From the NCBI GenBank assembly GCA_021781315.1, contig JAJXXB010000177.1:1-5935 (forward strand): a stretch of DNA of 5,935 bases, given 5' to 3'. The notes under the pieces are model-generated. The model ran no database searches. It was not told where the DNA came from and was given only the letters and a program-made list of their open reading frames with translations. The position numbers were made by a program, and so were the translations under genes. Shown here piece after piece: positions 1 to 4,193 of this stretch. Within the stretch, counting starts at the first letter, position 1, and every line of letters begins with the position of its first letter. Source of the stretch: Actinomycetes bacterium. GTDB lineage: Bacteria; Actinomycetota; Acidimicrobiia; Acidimicrobiales; RAAP-2.

Positions 1-1
1 G

Positions 2-283
2 CGCACGCGCCTGGCCGGTGTGTTGAGCGAGTTCAGCCGATGGGTCGACACCGCGTTCCACGTCAGCGAGACCTCTCGCCCCGCTGCGTCGGCCAGCCCG
101 CCCGCGCCGCCCGCGCCGCCCGCGCCACCCGTTCCCAGTGCGTCGCCGAGTGCCCCGCCGCCCGCGCCGAGCGCGAGCGTGCGCGAGGTCCCTGCGCCCA
201 CCGACAACGCCGGCCCCGCGACCGCGCCGCAGCAGACGATCGGACAGGTTCTCAACTTCGAACCCCGCGAGGATCGCTCCTGA
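2..283 (+). CDS. C-terminal end of an unidentified Pro/Ala-rich protein, possibly DivIVA-like (5' end outside window)
   Basis: The reading frame is already open at the window edge and stops with TGA at 281-283. The visible 93 residues begin with a short amphipathic stretch (LAGVLSEFSRWVDTAF), which could be the end of a helix or coiled coil. A low-complexity Pro/Ala/Ser linker follows, with PPAPPAPPAPP-type repeats, and the tail ends GQVLNFEPREDRS. No catalytic motif is visible. GTG at 20 could be a start, but codons upstream of it are open and similar in composition, so a partial gene is more likely. In many actinobacteria the gene just before the TraR/DksA-lspA-rluD group is divIVA/wag31, whose product also has a helical body and a disordered tail. 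That identity rests on position only. GC-rich third positions favour this frame over the Arg-rich overlapping frame at 40-321. Confidence 0.55.
   Translation, partial: RTRLAGVLSEFSRWVDTAFHVSETSRPAASASPPAPPAPPAPPVPSASPSAPPPAPSASVREVPAPTDNAGPATAPQQTIGQVLNFEPREDRS
101..127 (+). repeat. Three tandem 9-bp units encoding Pro-Ala-Pro
   Basis: The unit CCCGCGCCG occurs at 101-109 and 110-118, and as CCCGCGCCA at 119-127. It encodes the PAPPAPPAP stretch of the linker in the partial upstream gene. Such in-frame units can change in number by slippage without breaking the frame. Confidence 0.75.
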
Positions 284-299
284 TCGAGCGCGTGACTGC

Positions 300-320
300 T
301 AGGGTGCGGCGCGCACTCTA
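300..320 (+). terminator. 9-bp stem, 3-nt loop hairpin between the upstream gene and the TraR/DksA gene
   Basis: The arms TAGGGTGCG (300-308) and CGCACTCTA (312-320) pair over nine positions with one G-T wobble, around the loop GCG. The hairpin starts 17 nt after the upstream stop codon and ends 4 nt before the ribosome binding site at 325. There is no T-run after it, so as a terminator it would be of the U-tract-free type proposed for actinobacteria. It could instead be a 5'-UTR structure or an operator. Its left arm contains TAGGGT (300-305), a TANNNT -10 candidate without a convincing -35, so a promoter here is a competing reading. Confidence 0.45.
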
Positions 321-324
321 AACC

Positions 325-330
325 AAGGAG
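325..330 (+). promoter_or_regulatory. Ribosome binding site of the TraR/DksA gene
   Basis: AAGGAG lies 5 nt before the ATG at 336. It is one of only two strong Shine-Dalgarno sequences in the window and fixes the start of this gene. Confidence 0.85.
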
Positions 331-335
331 TTTCC

Positions 336-1331
336 ATGCCCTCGAGCGCCCGCCCCAAGGCTCCCGTGAAGAAGTCCCCCGTCAAGAAGACGGCCGCGTC
401 CGCCAAGGCCACGTCAAAGACGGCCAAGGCCCCCGCGAAGAAGGCCCCCGCGAAGAAGGCGCCGGCCAAGAAGGCGGCTCCCAAGGCCCCGGCGAAGAAG
501 GTGACGGCCAAGAAGCCGTCGGTTCCCGCGAAGAAGGCGCCGGCCAAGGCCACGGCGAGCTCGCGTGCCGCGGCCGCCGCCAAGGCCGCCGAGGCCAAGG
601 CGAAAGCCCTCGCCGCCGCCAAGGCCAAGAAGGAGAAGGAAGCCGCCGCCAAGGCCGCCGCCAAGGCCAAGGCCGCCGAGGCCAAGGCCAAGGCCCTCGC
701 CGCGGCGAAGGCCAAGAAGGAGAAGGAGGCCAAGGCCAAGGCCGACGCCAAGGAGCGTGAACTCCAGCGCAAGGCCCGTGAGAAGGCCGCCGCGGAGGCA
801 AAGAAGCAGCGCGAGATCGACGCCAAGCGTCGCGCGCTCGAAGCGGAGAAGGCGCGCAAGCAGCGCGAGATCGAGCGACGCCACCACGAGGAGTTGAAGC
901 GCCAGGAGCGCCGTGAAGCCGAGGAGCGAAAGCGCCAAGAGGCCCTCGAGCGCAAGATGCACTCCAAGCCCTACGCCGACGACGCGGCCTTCTTGGCCGA
1001 GGTGCGCGAGGCGCTGATCGAGGCTCGGGCGGTCACCGCCGCCCAGATCACGGTGAGCGAGACCGAAGCCGACGAGATGCTCGTTGACCGCGAGCGACTC
1101 GAGTACGACGACGAGGACGGCTCGAGTGTCGCCTCGGACATCCAGCGTGACCAGCTCAAGGAGTTCGCGGCCGCCCTGCGCACGAAGATCGACGAGATCG
1201 ACGTGGCCCTGGCGCGCGTGGACGACGGCAGCTACGGGCGCTGTGACGAGTGCTACGAACCCATCTCCAAGGCCCGTCTCCTCGCGCAGTTGCCGGTGTT
1301 CACCTGCGTGTCGTGTCGCGCCGCGGTCTAG
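336..1331 (+). CDS. TraR/DksA-family C4 zinc-finger protein with a histone-H1-like Lys/Ala N-terminal tail
   Basis: This is probably a regulator acting on RNA polymerase or DNA; its exact target is unknown. The 331-residue protein has three parts. Residues 1-80 form an H1-like tail rich in K, A and P, with no acidic residue before E86. Residues 81-208 are a highly charged, probably helical region, first KA/KE-rich and then R/E/K-rich. Residues 213-331 are the TraR/DksA domain. The zinc site is complete: C303-x2-C306-x17-C324-x2-C327, within the family context DDGSYGRCDEC and the following RLL...P segment. Plain DksA is about 150 residues, so over half of this protein is extension. From memory, similar Lys/Ala tails occur on TraR/DksA proteins at this locus in other actinobacteria, and mycobacterial HupB has a comparable tail, so DNA binding or nucleoid association is a fair inference. 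Aligned without gaps to E. coli DksA, the tip residues D71, D74 and A76 fall on E260, S263 and V265, so classical ppGpp/DksA behaviour should not be assumed. ATG 336 has a strong ribosome binding site. The 3' end overlaps lspA. Confidence 0.88.
   Translation: MPSSARPKAPVKKSPVKKTAASAKATSKTAKAPAKKAPAKKAPAKKAAPKAPAKKVTAKKPSVPAKKAPAKATASSRAAAAAKAAEAKAKALAAAKAKKEKEAAAKAAAKAKAAEAKAKALAAAKAKKEKEAKAKADAKERELQRKAREKAAAEAKKQREIDAKRRALEAEKARKQREIERRHHEELKRQERREAEERKRQEALERKMHSKPYADDAAFLAEVREALIEARAVTAAQITVSETEADEMLVDRERLEYDDEDGSSVASDIQRDQLKEFAAALRTKIDEIDVALARVDDGSYGRCDECYEPISKARLLAQLPVFTCVSCRAAV
432..476 (+). repeat. Three tandem 15-bp units encoding Pro-Ala-Lys-Lys-Ala
   Basis: Units at 432-446, 447-461 and 462-476 encode PAKKA three times (residues 33-47) in the H1-like tail. 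They differ only at third codon positions. Further PAKK pieces follow at residues 52-55 and 64-67. Confidence 0.8.
582..731 (+). repeat. Direct repeat of a 21-residue Lys/Ala/Glu module in the TraR/DksA protein
   Basis: Residues 83-103 (582-644) and 112-132 (669-731) are identical in protein sequence, from KAAEAKAK to KKEKEA, at an offset of 87 bp. The DNA copies differ at five positions, all synonymous. This suggests an older duplication whose amino acid pattern has been kept, not a fresh expansion. Confidence 0.8.
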
Positions 1332-1780
1332 ACCTGCGCGTCAACAACGCCGTCGTGGCGACGGCCCTCATCGTGACCGCGGCCGACGCCCTCACCAAGG
1401 CCTGGGCGCGACACGCGTTGTCCACCCACGACGTCCACGTGGGCGGACTGATCTGGCTACGTCTCGCCTACAACCAGGGAGTCTCGTTCTCCTTTGGCCG
1501 CTTCGGGACACTCACCACGATCGTCACGGTGGTGGTCGCCCTCGTCCTCGCTGCGGTCGCGATGCGCGCGCGCCCCGGCGTGTCCTCGGTGGGATTTGGC
1601 CTCTTGATCGGCGGAGGTGTGGCCAACGTCATCGATCGGCTGTCGGCGAGCCCCCACGTGGTCACCGACTTCGTGGCGGTGGGATCATTCCCGGTCTTTA
1701 ACCTGGCCGACGCATCGATCACCGTCGGTTTCATCGTGCTGCTGGTGGCGGTGCTGACCGGTGAGAGGTTGATCACGTGA
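1313..1780 (+). CDS. lspA: Lipoprotein signal peptidase (signal peptidase II)
   Basis: This inner-membrane aspartyl protease cleaves the signal peptide from diacylglyceryl-modified prolipoproteins. Counted from GTG 1313 the protein has 155 residues, normal for the family, with four predicted membrane helices at about 10-27, 67-86, 93-110 and 134-150. Family motifs are present in order: AADALTK in the first helix, NQGVSFS (54-60, the NxGxxFS motif), GGGVANVIDR (100-109), and the two catalytic aspartates D119 in VTDF and D133 in FNLAD. The start is uncertain. The frame is open back to ATG 1250 inside the upstream gene. GTG 1313 gives a normal N-terminus with Arg residues before helix 1 and overlaps the TraR/DksA gene by 19 bp. 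GTG 1355 would give 141 residues and cut into helix 1. Neither has a clear ribosome binding site, so translational coupling is likely. Its TGA overlaps the rluD start. Confidence 0.93.
   Translation: MSRRGLDLRVNNAVVATALIVTAADALTKAWARHALSTHDVHVGGLIWLRLAYNQGVSFSFGRFGTLTTIVTVVVALVLAAVAMRARPGVSSVGFGLLIGGGVANVIDRLSASPHVVTDFVAVGSFPVFNLADASITVGFIVLLVAVLTGERLIT
1763..1768 (+). promoter_or_regulatory. Ribosome binding site of rluD inside the lspA 3' end
   Basis: GAGAGG ends 8 nt before GTG 1777 and lies within the last codons of lspA. It supports the overlapping GTG as the rluD start. Confidence 0.6.
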
Positions 1781-2736
1781 GCGACGAGGACGAGACCGAG
1801 GTTCTCGAGCTGGTGGTCCCCGAGACCCTCGTGGGCTGGCGCGTGGACCGCGCACTGGCGATGCTCACGGGTCGCTCGCGCGCCGAGACCCTGCGCCTCG
1901 TCGAGGCGGGACTGGTGACGTTGGGTGGGCGCGTGCTCACCAAGGCGGCGACGCCACTCGAGTCCGGCCAGCACCTCGAAGCGGTGATCCCTCCGCTACC
2001 CAGCGGCAAGGTCGAGCCCGATCCCGCGGTCGAGGTGGACGTCGTGCTCGAAGACGACGATTTTGTCCTGGTGAACAAGAGGCCCGAGCAGGTCGTCCAC
2101 CCCGGCGCGGGACAGACGACGGGCACGCTGGTGGCCGGGCTCCTAGCGCGATACCCGGAGCTGGCCGAGCTCGTCGAGTTGGGGCTGTGCGAGGCGCCGC
2201 GGCCCGGGATCGTGCATCGCTTGGACAAGGGGACTTCGGGGCTGCTCGTGGTGGCGCGCTCTCCCGAGGGATACGCCTCGTTGTCCGCGCAGGCCTCCTC
2301 GCACACGATGGTGCGCACGTACTGGGCCATGGCCGAGGGGCACCTGAGCGACGATCGGGGCGTCATCGACGCGCCGATTGGGCGATCCCTGCGCGAGCCG
2401 ACGATGATGGCGGTGCGCGCCGACGGTCGCGCGGCGCGCACGCACTACGAGGTGGTCGAGCGTCTGGACGCGCCCCACGCCGCCACGCTCGTCGAACTGC
2501 GACTCGAGACGGGGCGCACGCACCAAATCCGCGTGCACCTGGCCGCGATCGGCCACCCCGTGGTCAACGATCAGCGTTACGGGCACCGCCGCGAGCGCCG
2601 GCTCGCCGAGGGGCGATTCTTCCTGCACTCGCGATCGCTCTCGCTGCGCCACCCGCGCACCGACGAGGTTGTCAGCGCGGTCGCGACACTGCCCGATGAC
2701 CTGCGCGCCCTGGTGGGCGGGACGGGCTGGGCCTAG
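1777..2736 (+). CDS. rluD: RluD-family 23S rRNA pseudouridine synthase
   Basis: This enzyme isomerises uridine to pseudouridine in RNA; RluA/RluD-family members at this locus act on 23S rRNA (helix 69 in E. coli RluD). The exact target uridines here are inferred. The 319-residue protein matches the family length. Residues about 15-75 form an S4 RNA-binding domain (WRVDRALAMLTGRSRAET...GGRVL). The catalytic domain follows, with the signature HRLDKGTSG (147-154) carrying the catalytic Asp D150, then RTYWA (180-184), LETGRTHQIRVHL (243-255) and FLHS (282-285). Motif II reads NKRPEQVVHPG (100-110), whereas the usual form is NKPAGLVVHPG, so the start of that loop is unusual. The GTG start overlaps the lspA TGA as GTGA (1777-1780), indicating coupled translation. 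The gene converges on the sigma factor gene and shares the CTAG at 2733-2736 with it. Confidence 0.93.
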   Translation: MSDEDETEVLELVVPETLVGWRVDRALAMLTGRSRAETLRLVEAGLVTLGGRVLTKAATPLESGQHLEAVIPPLPSGKVEPDPAVEVDVVLEDDDFVLVNKRPEQVVHPGAGQTTGTLVAGLLARYPELAELVELGLCEAPRPGIVHRLDKGTSGLLVVARSPEGYASLSAQASSHTMVRTYWAMAEGHLSDDRGVIDAPIGRSLREPTMMAVRADGRAARTHYEVVERLDAPHAATLVELRLETGRTHQIRVHLAAIGHPVVNDQRYGHRRERRLAEGRFFLHSRSLSLRHPRTDEVVSAVATLPDDLRALVGGTGWA

Positions 2737-3581
2737 GCGACGTCGTGGGCCGCGACGACGCTCTCGTCGTCGCGCAGCAGGGCCAGGGCCTCTTCCTCGG
2801 CCCGGCGCACTCGTCGCACGCCGATGTCGAGCTTGTTGGCCGTCGCCTGCAGCGACAAGGGCGTCGACCCGTTGAGCCCGAAGCGAAGGTTCAGCACCTC
2901 GCGCTGGAGGTCGTTGAGCCGGTCGAGAGCGCCGTGGAGCTGGTCGTCGAGCATGGTCTGCTCGATCTCGCCGACCCAGTCGTGCTGGCTCGGTGCGACC
3001 AGGTCGCCCAGGGTCGTCGCCGAGTCGGAGGACGCCGGCTGGTCCAGGCTGGCGGTGACCCCGGCCAGGCCGTGCAGGTTCTCGCGCTCGGCCTTGGACA
3101 TGCCCGTCGCCTCGGTCAGCTCGTCGTCGGTGGGCTTGCGCCCAAAGAGTGACGTCAACTCGGCTGTCGTGGCCTCGAGGCGCTGGAGCTGCTCGCCGAC
3201 TTCGAGGGGGATGCGAATGGTGCGACCGTGCTGCTGGACGGCGCGCTGGAGGGCCTGGCGGATCCACCACGTGGCGTAGGTCGAGAACTTGAAGCCGCGT
3301 TCCCAGTCGAACTTCTCGACCGCGCGCAGCAGGCCGAACGTGCCCTCCTGGACGAGGTCGATCATCTCGACGCCGCGGTCCTGGTAGCGGCGGGCCCAGT
3401 GCAGCACCAGGCGCAGGTTCGCCGCGACCATCTGCTTCTTGGCCTCTTCGTCGCCGGCCGTGACGCGCTTGGCGAGTTCGACCTGCTCGTCGTAGTTCGG
3501 CATGGGGTAGCGGTCGAGGTCGCGCATCAACAGACCCAACATGTCGTTGGTGTTTACTGCGCTTCGACGGACTGTCGTCAT
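2733..3581 (-). CDS. Group 2 sigma-70 family RNA polymerase sigma factor (RpoD-like, no region 1.1)
   Basis: This subunit directs RNA polymerase to a set of promoters, probably a stress or growth-phase set (inferred). The 282-residue length fits group 2 factors lacking region 1.1. Visible parts are region 1.2 (about 9-40, TNDMLGLLMRDLDRYP), region 2 (50-116) with NLRLVLHWARRY, DLVQEGTFGLLRAVEKFD and the -10-reading helix YATWWIRQA (102-110), region 3 from RTIRIP (120-125), and region 4 (about 218-270). W105, W106 and Q109 match E. coli W433, W434 and Q437. In region 3.0 the usual PVHMIE is PLEVGE. In the region 4.2 recognition helix, DVTRERIRQIE of E. coli corresponds to DIGVRRVRRAE, so R584, E585 and Q589 become V255, R256 and R260 while R588 is kept as R259. 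This suggests altered or reduced -35 recognition. The ATG has a strong ribosome binding site and the gene has its own promoter. Downstream it abuts rluD tail to tail. Confidence 0.92.
   Translation of the reverse strand: MTTVRRSAVNTNDMLGLLMRDLDRYPMPNYDEQVELAKRVTAGDEEAKKQMVAANLRLVLHWARRYQDRGVEMIDLVQEGTFGLLRAVEKFDWERGFKFSTYATWWIRQALQRAVQQHGRTIRIPLEVGEQLQRLEATTAELTSLFGRKPTDDELTEATGMSKAERENLHGLAGVTASLDQPASSDSATTLGDLVAPSQHDWVGEIEQTMLDDQLHGALDRLNDLQREVLNLRFGLNGSTPLSLQATANKLDIGVRRVRRAEEEALALLRDDESVVAAHDVA
2751..2774. terminator. Perfect 10-bp stem with 4-nt loop at the rluD/sigma convergent end
   Basis: CGCGACGACG (2751-2760) pairs perfectly with CGTCGTCGCG (2765-2774) around CTCT. It lies 14 nt past the rluD stop and inside codons 270-277 of the sigma gene (RDDESVVA). 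No T-run follows on either strand, so this would be a U-tract-free terminator for rluD transcripts. A competing 6-bp stem, CGTCGT (2741-2746) with ACGACG (2755-2760), is also possible. Because the sequence is coding on the other strand, the pairing could in part be chance from Asp/Val codons. Confidence 0.45.
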
Positions 3582-3585
3582 GGCC

Positions 3586-3591
3586 CCTCCT
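3586..3591 (-). promoter_or_regulatory. Ribosome binding site of the sigma factor gene
   Basis: Read on the minus strand, AGGAGG is followed by GGCC and then the ATG at 3581. It is a perfect Shine-Dalgarno core and decides the start. Confidence 0.85.
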
Positions 3592-3638
3592 CGCTGGTGG
3601 CACGGGTCCGCGGGTATTTCTCCTACGGACGCATAACT

Positions 3639-3667
3639 AATTTACCACGCCCGCGCGTCTCGATCAA
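3639..3667 (-). promoter_or_regulatory. Promoter of the sigma factor gene
   Basis: On the minus strand TTGATC (3662-3667) is separated by exactly 17 bp from TAAATT (3639-3644), close to the housekeeping sigma-70 consensus. The A/T-rich patch stands out from its GC-rich surroundings. The predicted transcript starts near 3632, leaving a 5' UTR of about 50 nt before ATG 3581. The -35 overlaps the rrf2 stop codon (3664-3666), so the sigma gene can be transcribed independently of rrf2. Confidence 0.62.
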
Positions 3668-4122
3668 GGCATTGCGGCGCTGTGGGTGCGCCGCAGCGGG
3701 GCGTTGCCGCGCACCTGATCAACCATGTCGGCCAGTGTGAAGCTGGCGAGGTGTTCGCGCATGTGCGCGCCCACGTCGGCCCAGACCGCGCGCAGGACGC
3801 ACTGGCCCTCGTGGTCGCAGGCGCCGTCGGCGTGGGGTTCGCCGAAGTCCCCGGCCACGATCGGTCCATCCACGGCGGCGACGACCTCGGCCAGGGTGAT
3901 CGCCTCGGCGCTGCGGGCCAGCACGTAGCCCCCACCGACGCCGCGCTTGGACTGGACCAGACCGACGCTCTTGAGAGTGAGGAGGATCTGCTCGAGGTAG
4001 GGCTGGGGCAGTCCGGTGCGTTCGGCCAGGTCGCGAACGGAAACCGGCGTCGTGCGGTTATCGCGCAGCGCGAGGCTGAGCAACGCGCGACTCGCGTAGT
4101 CCCCGCGGGTGGAAACTCTCAC
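3664..4122 (-). CDS. Rrf2-family winged-helix transcriptional regulator
   Basis: Rrf2 proteins are dimeric DNA-binding regulators, many sensing redox state, nitric oxide or iron-sulfur status through an Fe-S cluster. The 152-residue protein opens with the family N-terminus (VSTRGDYASRALLSLAL). The winged helix-turn-helix spans about 26-70 (VSVRDLAERTGLPQPYLEQIL, then the wing KRGVGGGYVLAR). The cluster-loop region contains only two cysteines, C102-x5-C108, followed by a conserved Trp (W114). IscR and NsrR have three cysteines; here the position of the first is P96. The two-Cys spacing recalls Streptomyces RsrR, whose [2Fe-2S] cluster also uses Glu8 and His12; the equivalents here are D8 and R12. 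Cluster binding is therefore possible but unproven. The gene starts with GTG without a ribosome binding site and is probably leaderless. It precedes the sigma gene on the same strand (82-bp gap) and diverges from bpa. Targets could be either neighbour or itself. Confidence 0.9.
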   Translation of the reverse strand: MRVSTRGDYASRALLSLALRDNRTTPVSVRDLAERTGLPQPYLEQILLTLKSVGLVQSKRGVGGGYVLARSAEAITLAEVVAAVDGPIVAGDFGEPHADGACDHEGQCVLRAVWADVGAHMREHLASFTLADMVDQVRGNAPLRRTHSAAMP

Positions 4123-4128
4123 GTAGGA

Positions 4129-4134
4129 AGTCTA
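4129..4134 (-). promoter_or_regulatory. -10 element for a leaderless rrf2 transcript
   Basis: On the minus strand TAGACT fits the TANNNT actinobacterial -10 pattern. It is followed by 6 nt (TCCTAC) and then the GTG start at 4122, so transcription would begin at the start codon itself. No Shine-Dalgarno sequence is present. No convincing -35 is seen 16-18 bp upstream, which suggests activator dependence or a -10-driven promoter. Confidence 0.45.
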
Positions 4135-4142
4135 GTGACGGG

Positions 4143-4154
4143 CCCTGACCAGGG
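4143..4154. promoter_or_regulatory. Inverted repeat in the rrf2/bpa divergent region, candidate operator
   Basis: CCCTG-AC-CAGGG is a perfect 5-bp dyad with a 2-bp centre, lying 21-32 bp upstream of the rrf2 GTG, over its -35 region. Autoregulation is common among Rrf2 proteins, which makes this a natural operator candidate. It does not match the IscR consensus, and short GC-rich dyads arise easily by chance here. Confidence 0.3.
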
Positions 4155-4156
4155 TT

Positions 4157-4171
4157 GGCCGATGACCGGCC
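4157..4171. promoter_or_regulatory. Second inverted repeat in the rrf2/bpa divergent region
   Basis: GGCCG-ATGAC-CGGCC is a perfect 5-bp dyad with a 5-bp centre, beginning 2 bp after the first repeat. TGACC occurs in both repeats. It lies about 23-37 bp before the bpa start, overlapping where a bpa promoter would be. Confidence 0.3.
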
Positions 4172-4178
4172 CCGCGTC

Positions 4179-4187
4179 TGGCACACT
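4179..4187 (+). promoter_or_regulatory. Possible extended -10 of bpa
   Basis: TGG followed by CACACT resembles an extended -10 (TGN plus a degenerate TANNNT). It ends 6 nt before GTG 4194, the spacing expected for a leaderless transcript. No -35 fits at 16-18 bp, and the hexamer is a weak match. Confidence 0.3.
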
Positions 4188-4193
4188 GCGTAG

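Noticed and set aside
101..127. Tandem repeats considered as CRISPR or other array
   Set aside because: The units are 9 bp, in frame, without spacers, and encode a Pro/Ala linker.
40..321. 93-codon Arg-rich frame overlapping the partial upstream gene
   Set aside because: It is Arg/Ala-rich wrong-frame translation; the alternative frame has GC-rich third positions, continues through the window edge and ends just before the hairpin.
299..967. 222-codon and 182-codon minus-strand frames opposite the TraR/DksA tail
   Set aside because: They are translations of the complement of Lys/Ala repeats, giving Ala/Phe/Leu- or Gly/Leu-rich low-complexity sequence that only mimics membrane proteins.
1250..1312. 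ATG 1250 as the lspA start
   Set aside because: It would add 21 residues translated from inside the TraR/DksA zinc-finger codons, giving an overlong N-terminus with no similarity to the family.
1084..1701. 205-codon plus-strand frame across the TraR/DksA-lspA junction
   Set aside because: It overlaps two well-supported genes in another frame, is Arg/Ser/Thr-rich and has no recognisable domain.
2143..3603. 486-codon minus-strand frame overlapping the sigma gene and rluD
   Set aside because: It is a frame-shifted shadow of the sigma gene extended into rluD antisense. The Arg/Pro/Gly-rich composition is typical of a wrong frame in GC-rich DNA.
3623..3634. Four-codon mini-ORF (ATG CGT CCG TAG, minus strand) in the sigma leader
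   Set aside because: The predicted transcription start falls on or just after its ATG, so it may not be in the mRNA. An ORF of this size is expected by chance.
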